From: Actinacidiphila glaucinigra
Lineage (GTDB): Bacteria; Actinomycetota; Actinomycetes; Streptomycetales; Streptomycetaceae
Direction: 5' to 3'
DNA length: 64,000 bases
Assembly: GCF_900188405.1 (NCBI RefSeq)
Contig: NZ_FZOF01000011.1
Span: 1 to 64,000, forward strand
Shown: positions 1 to 8,548 of the stretch, piece after piece
How positions within the stretch are numbered: the stretch's first letter is position 1
Layout of the letters: each line of letters opens with the position of its first letter
Translations under genes and position numbers: made by a program
Notes under the pieces: generated by a model
Databases searched by the model: none
What the model saw: the letters and a program-made list of their open reading frames with translations, nothing else
What the model was told of the DNA's origin: nothing

Positions 1-268
1 GGTGAAGGCAACCTCGGCAGCCCGGTCAGCGCCGGCGTTGCATGCGTGCAGCGTCGACCGCAACGCGACCGCCTGATCGGCGGTCGGCAGCAGCTTGGCT
101 TGCACGACAATCTTCACGCCCACGACCAGTACCGTATTCGGCCGGACTGACAATCACCGCCGATGACGGCCGACTTGAGGCGCAGCGAGGTCTGGACATT
201 TCACGCCCACGCGTTCAGGACCCGATTCCTCCCGGGGCTGAAACCCCAAGCTTCCTCGGCAGAACACG
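1..268. other. Window edge, no gene recognised
   Basis: The first 268 bases contain short open frames only. None shows a ribosome site or a recognisable protein. The end of an upstream gene may lie here, but I cannot support one. Confidence 0.4.
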
Positions 269-571
269 GTGAAGTTCATTGAGGCTCGGTTGGATGAGGA
301 GGCCGAGTTGGCGCGGCGGTGCGGCGGTGACGGCTGTGGGGTGTGGTCTGCTCAGGGGCACACGGTCGACTTCTGTCAGGTTGACATCTCCGGGTTCCAC
401 CCCGCGATTGCTCTGCATGTGGCTCTGCACGACCCGGCCCGCGTCCTGCGCGAAGTCAAGGCCAAGCGGCGCATCCTGGCCCGTCATGCCCGCGACCCCT
501 GGCCGTGCCACGACCTGCGCGACCTTGCTTCGCCCTACACCGACCATCCCGACTTCCCCGCCCGGACCTGA
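269..571 (+). CDS. DUF6221 family protein
   Basis: A 100-residue protein of unknown function, common in Streptomyces genomes and their integrative elements. The middle and end match the family pattern I know: an N-terminal helix with RLDEEAELAR, then HVALHDPARVLREVKAKRR and ILARHA, with a conserved His/Asp/Pro segment. Family members usually start a few residues earlier with a short acidic helix, so the GTG start at 269 may give a slightly shortened N terminus. No clear ribosome site precedes it. It stands alone, with the convergent AraC gene ending about 100 bp downstream. Function is unknown; the family call is moderately secure. Confidence 0.6.
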   Translation: MKFIEARLDEEAELARRCGGDGCGVWSAQGHTVDFCQVDISGFHPAIALHVALHDPARVLREVKAKRRILARHARDPWPCHDLRDLASPYTDHPDFPART

Positions 572-674
572 CGCAGCGCAGAAGCACGTCCGAGCGCCCG
601 ACGATGCTGGGAGCCCTATTCGGGCCTCCCCCAGATCATTTACGGGCTCCGAGGCCGCATACGCGGTCTGACAG

Positions 675-1697
675 TCAAAAAGAGTCGGCCGAGGTTCCCC
701 GACGGGGAGACCCCGTTGCAGGTGAAAGGCCGCTCTCTCCGCCGCGCGTTTGCGACCGCACCCCGCGGGGGCTCACACCGTACGCCGCCTTGAACACCCG
801 GCTGAAGTGGGGTGCGCTGGCGAACCCCCACCGGTGGGCAATCGCCTCGATCGTCATCAACTGATACGCCGACGACGCCAGTTCCCTCTTGCACTCCTCG
901 AGGCGCTGCGTCCTGATCCAGTCGCCGAGGGTGATGCCCGCTCGGGAAAGGGTCAGGTAGAGCTGGCGTACGGAGATCTGATGCTCGGCGGCGATACGTG
1001 CCGCGGTCAGGTCGGGTTCTGCCAAGTGGAGGCGCACGTATTCCTGAACACGTTGCAGAAGTGTGTTGTTCAGAGGTGCTCTGGCCAGGTCGTCACGGCC
1101 CAGGGTCATGCTGACCACTGCCCTGATCAGGTCGACACAGGGCTGCGCGAACAAGGCGGTCTCAGCCTCGTCGAAAGCGGCCTGGTCACGGGCCAGCCGG
1201 GCGAAAAGCGCTGCTGCGGCACCCACGACCGGGCGTTCCGAACCGATGCGTACAGCTGTGACCTGGTCGAGCAGCGACGGCCGCAGCCCCAGGACGCGCG
1301 TGGGAACGCGCACGAGGACCGAATGCATCGTGCCGTGAAAAGCGGCCTCATAGGGCTTCGCGTTCTCGATTACCGCGAGATCTCCCGCCCGTGTGACACT
1401 CTGCCTACCCCCCTGCTGGAACCGGGAGACGCCCGCTTCCTGGAGATGGACGAGAACCTGCGGCGTCATGTCCTCGTCCACCGGGGCGGCAGCCGCACGG
1501 CGGAGGCGGGCCACGTTCCAGCCTATTTCCGAGACTTTCACCGACCCCACCGCGCGGGTGGTCGCATGAGCCTTCAGGCGATTCGGGTCCGGGGGAAGGT
1601 CCACTTCTATGCGGCCGTTGATGGACCACGAGAATGCACGGATCGCGTCCGCACGATCGCCGGGAGCCAGCGACGCCACGTCGAGTCGATCTGTCAT
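675..1697 (-). CDS. AraC family transcriptional regulator
   Basis: A 340-residue regulator. The N-terminal 200 residues fit the AraC-binding-like cupin domain (RAFSWSINGRIEVDL, later SRFQQGGRQSVTRAGDLAV). The C-terminal 100 residues form the paired HTH (TAARIAAEHQISVRQLYLTL and MTIEAIAHRWGFASAPHFSR, then FKAAYGVSPRGVR). The ATG at 1697 is chosen because GGAGGG lies 7 bases upstream; the frame stays open well beyond it, but that extension reads like shadow coding. The target is unknown. The nearest candidate is the plus-strand gene at 2079, whose upstream region it shares. A fairly AT-rich stretch at 1775-1815 is a plausible promoter. Confidence 0.9.
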   Translation of the reverse strand: MTDRLDVASLAPGDRADAIRAFSWSINGRIEVDLPPDPNRLKAHATTRAVGSVKVSEIGWNVARLRRAAAAPVDEDMTPQVLVHLQEAGVSRFQQGGRQSVTRAGDLAVIENAKPYEAAFHGTMHSVLVRVPTRVLGLRPSLLDQVTAVRIGSERPVVGAAAALFARLARDQAAFDEAETALFAQPCVDLIRAVVSMTLGRDDLARAPLNNTLLQRVQEYVRLHLAEPDLTAARIAAEHQISVRQLYLTLSRAGITLGDWIRTQRLEECKRELASSAYQLMTIEAIAHRWGFASAPHFSRVFKAAYGVSPRGVRSQTRGGESGLSPATGSPRRGTSADSF

Positions 1698-2078
1698 GCG
1701 GGCTCCCTCCAGAACTGCTTGCGGGGCTGCACGCCGGGACAGATCTCCACGGTACTGCGGCCGGCGGGTCGCTTTGCCGCTTTTACTGTATCTTGCACCT
1801 TTATTTTTCACGTAACCCCTCGGTAGGTCGACGGACCGTAGGTCCTGTCTCGTGCGGCGCTGCCGCGCCCATTCCGTGGAAGTCGGACCGCCGGTGGCGA
1901 TGCCGCGCGCCGACGTGCTTCCTCGTCCGCGCGCGCCCGCGGACCCCCGTCGTCGGCCACCCGGGAGGGCGTGCCACAGCATGGCCGGCCCCCGGCGGTC
2001 AGGGTCGCGGAAAACTCCTTGCTCCCCGATCGGCCCGCTTGGTGGGATGCAGGGGCTTCGACGACGGGAGGGGACAGC
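1698..2078. promoter_or_regulatory. Divergent intergenic region, AT-rich patch
   Basis: A 381-bp spacer between the AraC gene and the plus-strand gene at 2079. Bases 1775-1815 are markedly richer in A and T than their surroundings and probably hold the AraC gene promoter. No other structure is evident. Confidence 0.35.
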
Positions 2079-3077
2079 TTGGCGGTGTTCGGCTGTGCGG
2101 GCTGCGGGGCGGTCCTGACTGCGGCGGTGTCGGAGGTGGCGTTGCCGATCCACCTCGCCGGCACCCACTGGGAGACGCTGCACCCGCCGCTGCTGGAGGC
2201 CGGAACCTACACCGTCGACCCTGAGCCGTACGGGCCGCCGTGGCGGGACGAGGTCGGCACACGCGAGGCGGCGGAGCGGGGGCTCTTCGCACCGTCCGGC
2301 GCGCTGTCCGACGGGTCGCCGGACACCGTCCTCCTCGCGCCCGGTGACATACGCGGCACCAGGCTGATCCTTGAGCGGGCCGGGGGGTACTGCATGGGGA
2401 TCGACGGGAGCGACGGGCCGAACCTTGCCTGCCTGGGGTGCGATCTGCCGGTCGGAACGCGGATGGACGACTGCGGGTGCTGGCAGGTCGTCCGGCTCGT
2501 CCCGCAGGCAGTGGTGCGGCTGCCCAGCCCACCGGAGCGGCCGGTCATGGACTGGGCGGAGCTGCTGGCCACCGGCGCACTGTGGCACCGGCTGCGGGCG
2601 TACTGGGACATCCCGGCGGGCGTGGCTCTCGCCCAGGTGGTGGTGGCCGCCGGGGGCGCGCCGGTCGAGGTGGCGCCGGGGCCGGTCTCCGGACTCCTCG
2701 GCCGGGCACTCGGCGCGCTGCTGCCCGTGGGGGAAGGTGCGAAGCGGCTGGACCTGGCGGGACCGGGGTATGGCGAGCCCGCTGCCGACCTGGTGCTCGT
2801 GCCGGTCCATCCGCAGACCCGAGAGGTGTGGCGGCCGCGTGCCGGGGCGGTGCCGGTACCGATGGATGCCGCGCTCTGGGCCGAACTCGCCTTTCCGCCG
2901 CACCGGACCCGGCTGCCGGTGGTCGGCGGGCTGCCGCCCGGCGTGGAGCGGGACGATCCGCTGCCACCGCACCCGCTCTACCCTCTCCAGCCGTCCAGCG
3001 AAGCGTTCCGGTACACGCTGGCGCGGATGCCCGCCGTCAGGGAACCGTGGCTGCGGGCGATCTACGACCGAGTTTGA
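2079..3077 (+). CDS. Conserved Cys-rich protein of unknown function
   Basis: A protein of about 332 residues that I recognise only as a conserved Streptomyces hypothetical. The N terminus carries a CAGC pair (FGCAGCGAVLT) and the middle a second group (LACLGCDLP, then DDCGCW), so a zinc-ribbon-like fold is possible. The rest is rich in Pro, Val and Trp, with no membrane segment or catalytic motif. The TTG at 2079 is preferred because GGGAGGGG lies about 6 bases before it; GTG at 2085 is an alternative. The frame is open further upstream, but without a ribosome site. It ends 37 bases before the TGCTTG palindrome pair that precedes the next gene. Confidence 0.6.
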   Translation: MAVFGCAGCGAVLTAAVSEVALPIHLAGTHWETLHPPLLEAGTYTVDPEPYGPPWRDEVGTREAAERGLFAPSGALSDGSPDTVLLAPGDIRGTRLILERAGGYCMGIDGSDGPNLACLGCDLPVGTRMDDCGCWQVVRLVPQAVVRLPSPPERPVMDWAELLATGALWHRLRAYWDIPAGVALAQVVVAAGGAPVEVAPGPVSGLLGRALGALLPVGEGAKRLDLAGPGYGEPAADLVLVPVHPQTREVWRPRAGAVPVPMDAALWAELAFPPHRTRLPVVGGLPPGVERDDPLPPHPLYPLQPSSEAFRYTLARMPAVREPWLRAIYDRV

Positions 3078-3113
3078 CGTCCTGTCAGCGCCGGCTGCCC
3101 AACCACCGGCAAC

Positions 3114-3131
3114 TGCTTGACGTGGCAAGCA
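3114..3131. promoter_or_regulatory. Imperfect operator-like dyad, TGCTTG-N6-CAAGCA
   Basis: The sequence TGCTTGACGTGGCAAGCA has perfect 6-base arms. Its centre lies 28 bp from the centre of the perfect palindrome at 3137-3164, which has the same arms and the same N6 spacing. It is probably an auxiliary site for the same dimeric repressor acting on the SDR gene at 3250. Confidence 0.55.
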
Positions 3132-3136
3132 AATAC

Positions 3137-3164
3137 CAACATGCTTGTCGCGACAAGCATGTTG
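3137..3164. promoter_or_regulatory. Perfect 28-bp palindrome, probable repressor operator
   Basis: Every base from 3137 to 3164 pairs about the centre at 3150/3151; the core reads TGCTTGTCGCGACAAGCA. It lies about 85 bp before the ATG of the SDR gene. Length and symmetry fit a MarR- or TetR-type operator. No such regulator gene is adjacent, so the protein is not identified. Confidence 0.7.
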
Positions 3165-3249
3165 CCGCCGGTTCGCAGGACGTCGTCCCGTGTCCGGCCG
3201 GCCAGATCGGCCGAAGTCCGCGGACCACGGCCCTTGGGAGGACCCCCAC

Positions 3250-3987
3250 ATGGCACTTGCCGACAAGATCGCCCTGGTGACCGGCTCGACCGGCGGTATC
3301 GGCCGCGAGACGGCCCTGCTGCTGGCCGGCGCCGGCGCCGAGGTCGTCGTCACCGGTCGCCGCGCCGATCAGGGGGCCGAGACGGTACGCACGATCACCG
3401 AGGCCGGCGGCCGGGCCCGTTTCGTCGCGGCCGACCTCGAGGACCTGGACTCGCTGCGCGCGCTCGCGGAGGAGGCGGGAGAGGTCGACATCCTGGTCAA
3501 CAACGCCGCGGTCTTCCCGATGCTGCCGACCGTCGAGCAGGACGCGGACTCCTTCAACCAGGCGGTCGCCACCAACATCCGGGCCCCGTACTTCCTGACG
3601 GCGGCCCTGGCTCCCGGGATGGTGGCCAGGGGTTCCGGGGCCATCGTGAACGTCAGCACCATGGGCGCCCGCGTCGGCCTGCCCGGCATGTCCGTCTACA
3701 CCGCCACCAAGGCCGCGCTGGAGTCGCTGACCCGTACCTGGGCGGCCGAGTTCAGCCCGGCCGGCGTCCGCGTCAACGCCGTCGCTCCCGGACCGGCCGG
3801 CACCCAGTCGGTGATCGACCTGTGGGGCCAGGAGGCCGCGGAAGGGTTCGGCAAGATCACCCTGCTCGGCCGGATCGCCCAGCCCCGGGAGATCGCCGAG
3901 GTCGTCTTCTTCCTCGCCGACGGATCCCGTTCCGCCTACCTCACCGGCGCCACTGTCGCCGCCGACGCCGGCGCCACCGCGATCTGA
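3250..3987 (+). CDS. SDR family NAD(P)-dependent oxidoreductase
   Basis: A 245-residue classical short-chain dehydrogenase. Visible motifs are the cofactor loop TGSTGGIG near residue 12, NNAAVF, a conserved Ser in VNVSTMG, the catalytic YTATK pair and VNAVAPGPAGT after the active site, with a C-terminal YLTGATVAADAG that is usual for the family. The substrate cannot be told. The ATG at 3250 follows GGGAGG at a normal distance. Two related palindromes upstream (3114-3131, 3137-3164) suggest tight repression, as seen for detoxification-type reductases. Confidence 0.92.
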   Translation: MALADKIALVTGSTGGIGRETALLLAGAGAEVVVTGRRADQGAETVRTITEAGGRARFVAADLEDLDSLRALAEEAGEVDILVNNAAVFPMLPTVEQDADSFNQAVATNIRAPYFLTAALAPGMVARGSGAIVNVSTMGARVGLPGMSVYTATKAALESLTRTWAAEFSPAGVRVNAVAPGPAGTQSVIDLWGQEAAEGFGKITLLGRIAQPREIAEVVFFLADGSRSAYLTGATVAADAGATAI

Positions 3988-4235
3988 CTGCCACCCACGG
4001 CGGGGAGATACGCGGCCCGCGTGATCTCGCGGAGGCGCGGCCGGCGGTTCTTACCGGCCCCAGATGATGACGCAGGCGTCAGATCACCCGCGTTCTCGGC
4101 TCGTTGTCACACATCGACCGGCTGTCCGGTCTCAGTAGGCGCAGGCTGCATGACAGGGCAGTCTGCCGGCACGGACTGATCACCCGTGCCGAGCGGTGGC
4201 CATCGGCCCGGTGCGACACGGGCCCGGCTCGCCCG

Positions 4236-4270
4236 GAGCGCCCGCCTCCCGACAGTGGAGGCGGGCGCTC
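4236..4270 (-). terminator. Hairpin terminator with 14-bp perfect stem
   Basis: GAGCGCCCGCCTCC at 4236-4249 pairs with 4257-4270 across a 7-base loop. It starts 12 bases after the stop of the small minus-strand frame at 4283 and is far from the SDR stop at 3987. It therefore probably ends minus-strand transcription, though it could act both ways. Confidence 0.6.
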
Positions 4271-4282
4271 TGCGTCGCCCGG

Positions 4283-4396
4283 TCAGCCGTCCTTCGGGGC
4301 GCCCGCACGGACGCGGACGATCCCAACAGCGGTACGAGTACCGATGACGACACCGACAACGGTCAGCCCATGGATCTCCCGGTTGTCGCGGGCCAT
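4283..4396 (-). CDS. Candidate small protein, 37 residues
   Basis: A short frame beginning MARDNREIHGLTVV and ending VRVRAGAPKDG. It has a GGAG ribosome site 6 bases before the ATG and a strong hairpin right after its stop (4236-4270). The middle, LTVVGVVIGTRTAVGIV, is hydrophobic enough for one membrane pass. Third positions are mostly G or C. I do not recognise the sequence. The frame continues upstream without an obvious better start, so a longer version is possible. The flanking signals make it more likely than chance, but translation is unproven. Confidence 0.35.
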   Translation of the reverse strand: MARDNREIHGLTVVGVVIGTRTAVGIVRVRAGAPKDG

Positions 4397-4630
4397 GGGT
4401 GACTCCGGGGCGAGTGAGGCAGCAAACACACCGAATGTTGTGACGACGAAGCACCGAGAATCCACGGTGTCTTGATCAATGACTCGCGTCCCGGCGGCGG
4501 TCACCGCACTGCTGTCACCACTTCGAGGCCGGCATGGACGGTGGGTTGGTCGAGAACCAGGCAACAAACACATCACATGGTGTGACTACGATGCACTGGA
4601 CATCCTACGGCGACTCGATCAAGGACTCGT

Positions 4631-7600
4631 GTGAGACCTCATACTCCGGCCCGGCAGGGCCTGCCCATCCTGGCAGCGGTCACCGCGCTGCTGACGGTGA
4701 TTCCCCCGGCCACAGCCGCCGACCACGCCCCCGCCGCGGTCAAGGGCGTCCCCATAGCCGACGGCGGTTCACTCGGCTCCACTCCGCGGACCGTCACCCT
4801 CATCACCGGGGACCGCGTCACCGTCACCCCCGGCAGCGACGGCCCCGCGACCGTCACCGTTGCCGCGCCGAACGGAGACCGGGCGAACGTACGCGTCAGC
4901 AGCAAGGACGGGGACGTCTACGTCGTACCCGCCGCTGCCGAGCGGCACTTGGCCGCCGGTCTCCTCGATGAGGCCCTGTTCAACGTCACCCGGCTCGTGG
5001 CCGACGGGTACGACGACTCACGCTCCCGTGGGCTGCCCCTCATCCTGGGCTATTCCTCGGACTCGCTGCGCAAGAACGACCTGGCGTCCCTGCCGGAGGG
5101 CGCCACCGGCGCGCGGACGTTGACCAGTATCGACAGCACCGCTGTCACCCAGAGCCACCGCCGGGCGGCGGACTTCTGGGCCGAGCTCACCCAGGCGACG
5201 TCCGCGGCTCGCGGCACCGCCGCGGGCGAGCCGTCGCTGAGCGGCGGCGTCCGCAAGGTGTGGCTGGACGGCAAGGTCAAGGCGACGCTCGAGTCGAGCG
5301 TCGCGCAGATCGGCGCACCGGACGCCTGGGCGCGCGGAAACACCGGCAAGGGTGTCGACGTCGCCGTCCTGGACACCGGATACGACAACGAGCACCCGGA
5401 TCTCGCCGGTGTCGTCGCCTCGTCCCGCAGTTTCATCCCGTACGAGGACGTCGTGGACCGCAACGGTCACGGCACGCACGTCGCCTCCACCATCGCCGGT
5501 AGCGGCGCGGCATCCGACGGGAAGGAGAAGGGCGTCGCTCCCGGCGCGGCCCTCCACGTCGGCAAGGTCCTCGACAACTCCGGCTCCGGGTCCGACTCCT
5601 GGGTCATCGCCGGCATGGAGTGGGCGGCACGCGAGACCAAGGCGCGCGTCATCAGCATGAGCCTCGGCGGATTCGCCCCCGACGACGGCACGGACCCGCT
5701 CAGCCAGGCCGTGAACGCGCTCAGTGCCGAGACGGGCGCCCTGTTCACCATCGCGGCGGGCAACAACGGAGAGAACGGCGCATCCACCGTCGCGAGTCCG
5801 GGCTCGGCGGACGCCGCGCTCACCGTCGGCGCCGTCGACTCGACGGACGCCGTGGCCTCGTTCTCCAGCCGCGGCCCCCGGTTCCGCGACGACGCGATCA
5901 AGCCCGAGATCACCGCGCCCGGCGTCGGGATCCTCGCGGCACGCTCGCAGTACGCGACGTTCGGCAGCGGCTCCTACGCCTCCCTGAACGGCACCTCCAT
6001 GGCGACCCCGCACGTCGCCGGGGCCGCTGCCCTCGTCGCGGCCCGCCACCCGCAGTGGTCCGGGGCCCGCATCAAGGACGCCCTCGTCAGCACGGCCGCC
6101 GAGACGCCCGCCAACACCGCCGACGACGGTGGCAACGGGCGTGTCGACGCCGCGGCGGCCTCCGCGGCCGACCTCGTGGCCACCGGCACCGCCGACGCGG
6201 GCATCCACTCCCTGGGCGGAAAGCCGGGGCAGACCGTGGACCGCCGGATCGAGTGGCTCAACTCCGGCGACAAGGCGGTCACCCTCACGCTGCGGGTCGA
6301 CGCGCCCGACGCTCCGCAGGGCCTGTTCACCGTGGCGGACCGCCAGGTGACCGTGCCGGCCGGGGGTACCGCCGCGACCACGCTCACCACCGTCCTCGAC
6401 CGCGCGCCGGCGGGTTCCCGCTTCACCGGACATCTCACAGGGCTGGCGGACGGCAAGCCCACCACGCGCACCCTGCTGGCCGTCAGCACCCGCGAGGAGT
6501 ACCACCACCTGCGGCTGCACTTCCAGGGCCGCGACGGCGAACCGCTGGCGAACGTGGTGCGGGTCCAGCGCCATGGCGACGGGGCCCGCTTCGAAGGGGT
6601 CACCAACACACGCGGCGACATCGACCTCGTCGCGCCGAACGGCGTCTACACGGCGTGGATGTGGGGCGACGTCCGCGGCACCCACGGAGCCTCCTCGCTC
6701 GGGCAGGCGCTCCTGGTCAAGACCGGCATCCGGATCCACGACGCCGACACGTCGGTGACCGTCGACGGCAGGGAACTGCGACCGACCGAGGTCGTCACCC
6801 CGCAGAAGACCACGGCCGGTGCCGTCCGCGCGGACTTCTTCCGGTCGTTCACGGACGGCTCTCCCGCCATCGGCGAGGCCTCGACCCTCGCTCCCCAGCA
6901 CGACAGCCTGTGGGCGCTGCCGGCGGGCAGGCCCACCGACGGCGATCTGCTGTACACCGTCCGGGCACGGATGGAGCAGCCTCTGCTCAGCCTCTCCTCG
7001 GGCTCCCAGGAGTTCGACGACCTGACGCTGGAGCCCGGTGCGGCCCGGCCGGCCGACCGTACGCACACCCTCCCGGCCGTCTTCGCCGGTGACGGCCGAG
7101 AGCAGGACTACGCGGCGGCCGGGGCCCGGGGCAAAGTGGCGGTGGTCCGCTACGTGCCCCTGCCGGACGGAGACGACGACCGCGATTCCCGGGCCGTCGC
7201 TCACGACCAGATAGCCGCCGCCGAGAAGGCAGGCGTGGCGGTCCTCGTCATCGTCAACGGCGACAGCGGACGCTACTGGCCGAGCGGCAGCCGTAGCAAG
7301 ATCGTCGTCGCGGGCGTCTCGCGAACCGAGGGCGAGATCCTGATCGACCGCATCCAGAGCGGTTCCGGCTCGGTGCCCATGCACATCACCGGCCGCTCCA
7401 CGACCGACTACCTCTACGACCTGGTACGCACCTGGCGCGGCGGCATCCCGAAGGCCCTGCGCTATGCGCCCGGCAAGAAGGAACTCGCCCGGGTCGACGT
7501 CGATTTCCGCACGAAGAACAACGTGTACGAGAACCGGTTCGACATCCAGCCGTACCAGCTCTTCCAGCTGGACACGACCCGGCTGTCGACCTCCGGCGCG

Positions 7601-8395
7601 CGACGCACCGACTGGGTGACCGCCGCCCCCGACGCCGTCTGGAGGGAGGAGGCCCATCAGAGCGGCAGCCAGTACTCGGACCAGTACTCCGGCCGGGTCG
7701 CCTACCCGGCGGGGCGTGCCACGAACGTCCAGTGGTTCGGCCCGATCGAACGGCCTCGCATCGTCGAGTACCTGGACACCCCCCGGCGCTCGGGCGACTT
7801 CGTCCTCGGACAGATCCCCGGCTTCGGCGACGGCGGCCGCAATCACGCCGGCACCGGTGGCCCCGGCACCACGGCGCAGTCCGTCGAACTCCACCGGAGC
7901 GACAAGCTGCTCGGGAGCACCGACGGCCCCTACTTCCAGTTCGCGCTTCCGAGCGCCGCGAGCCGCTACCGGCTGGTGACCACCACGAAGCGCACCGAGG
8001 GGTACCCGTACTCCACCTCCACCCGCACCGAGTGGGGCTTCACGTCCGAGAAGCCGCGGAACGGCAATGCGCCGCTGCTCCCCCTTGTGCAGTTGGACTA
8101 CGCCATCCGCACCTCGACCGACGGAACGGCCCGGCGTGACGCACAGCTTGTGGTGGAGCCGTCGCACATCCCAGGCGCCTCCACGGCCCGGGTCCGCACC
8201 GACAAGGTCGAGGTGTCGTACGACGACGGCAGGACCTGGCAGCGCGTCAGGCTGCAGGACCTGCGGGACGGCGCCGCGCGCGTGACGTTGGACGCTCCGC
8301 GGAAGGCCGCTTTCCTGTCGCTGCGGGTCCACGCCTCGGACACGCGGGGCAACACCGTGACGCAGACCGTCATCCGGGCCACCGGCCTGAGCTGA
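4631..8395 (+). CDS. Secreted subtilisin-like serine protease (S8 family)
   Basis: A 1254-residue secreted protease. Residues 1-30 form a signal peptide (LPILAAVTALLTVIPPATAA). A propeptide-like region follows to about residue 230. The S8 domain has the triad D248 (VAVLDTG), H280 (NGHGTHVAS) and S456 (NGTSMATPHVAG). Beyond residue 500 lies a long C-terminal region that includes a PA-like insert (VAVVRYVPL, then AAEKAGVAVLVIVNGDSG) and beta-rich modules. There is no transmembrane anchor or LPXTG, so the enzyme is probably released. The GTG start at 4631 follows AAGGA. The gene is monocistronic and ends at a strong hairpin (8430-8464). Substrates are unknown; the protein is much longer than minimal subtilisins, as in the large Streptomyces S8 group. 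Confidence 0.93.
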   Translation: MRPHTPARQGLPILAAVTALLTVIPPATAADHAPAAVKGVPIADGGSLGSTPRTVTLITGDRVTVTPGSDGPATVTVAAPNGDRANVRVSSKDGDVYVVPAAAERHLAAGLLDEALFNVTRLVADGYDDSRSRGLPLILGYSSDSLRKNDLASLPEGATGARTLTSIDSTAVTQSHRRAADFWAELTQATSAARGTAAGEPSLSGGVRKVWLDGKVKATLESSVAQIGAPDAWARGNTGKGVDVAVLDTGYDNEHPDLAGVVASSRSFIPYEDVVDRNGHGTHVASTIAGSGAASDGKEKGVAPGAALHVGKVLDNSGSGSDSWVIAGMEWAARETKARVISMSLGGFAPDDGTDPLSQAVNALSAETGALFTIAAGNNGENGASTVASPGSADAALTVGAVDSTDAVASFSSRGPRFRDDAIKPEITAPGVGILAARSQYATFGSGSYASLNGTSMATPHVAGAAALVAARHPQWSGARIKDALVSTAAETPANTADDGGNGRVDAAAASAADLVATGTADAGIHSLGGKPGQTVDRRIEWLNSGDKAVTLTLRVDAPDAPQGLFTVADRQVTVPAGGTAATTLTTVLDRAPAGSRFTGHLTGLADGKPTTRTLLAVSTREEYHHLRLHFQGRDGEPLANVVRVQRHGDGARFEGVTNTRGDIDLVAPNGVYTAWMWGDVRGTHGASSLGQALLVKTGIRIHDADTSVTVDGRELRPTEVVTPQKTTAGAVRADFFRSFTDGSPAIGEASTLAPQHDSLWALPAGRPTDGDLLYTVRARMEQPLLSLSSGSQEFDDLTLEPGAARPADRTHTLPAVFAGDGREQDYAAAGARGKVAVVRYVPLPDGDDDRDSRAVAHDQIAAAEKAGVAVLVIVNGDSGRYWPSGSRSKIVVAGVSRTEGEILIDRIQSGSGSVPMHITGRSTTDYLYDLVRTWRGGIPKALRYAPGKKELARVDVDFRTKNNVYENRFDIQPYQLFQLDTTRLSTSGARRTDWVTAAPDAVWREEAHQSGSQYSDQYSGRVAYPAGRATNVQWFGPIERPRIVEYLDTPRRSGDFVLGQIPGFGDGGRNHAGTGGPGTTAQSVELHRSDKLLGSTDGPYFQFALPSAASRYRLVTTTKRTEGYPYSTSTRTEWGFTSEKPRNGNAPLLPLVQLDYAIRTSTDGTARRDAQLVVEPSHIPGASTARVRTDKVEVSYDDGRTWQRVRLQDLRDGAARVTLDAPRKAAFLSLRVHASDTRGNTVTQTVIRATGLS

Positions 8396-8429
8396 CCGTT
8401 CGTCACCGGCGGACCTCCCGATCCGTCGG

Positions 8430-8464
8430 CGACCGGGCCGAGTGGGTACCACTCGGCCCGGTCG
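8430..8464. terminator. Bidirectional terminator, 16-bp stem
   Basis: A perfect 16-bp stem (8430-8445 with 8449-8464) around a 3-base loop lies between the convergent protease and FAD-oxidase genes. A second weaker hairpin (8494-8501 with 8516-8523) sits just beside it. Confidence 0.8.
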
Positions 8465-8548
8465 ACCTCGAAGAGCACTGACACGTCATGGCGAGGGCCG
8501 TTGCCGTACTCAGTCGGCCCTCTCCCGCCGGGCCCGCACCGGCCGGGC

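Noticed and set aside
1698..3353. Very long upstream extension of the minus-strand AraC reading frame
   Set aside because: The part beyond 1697 has Arg/Pro-rich shadow composition, overlaps two plus-strand genes with good motifs, and a GGAGGG site marks ATG 1697 as the start.
5018..8452. Open minus-strand frame of more than 1100 codons opposite the S8 protease
   Set aside because: It has no domain, repeats Arg/Val/Asp-rich shadow composition and mirrors the GC-rich third positions of the protease gene. It is a by-product of codon bias.
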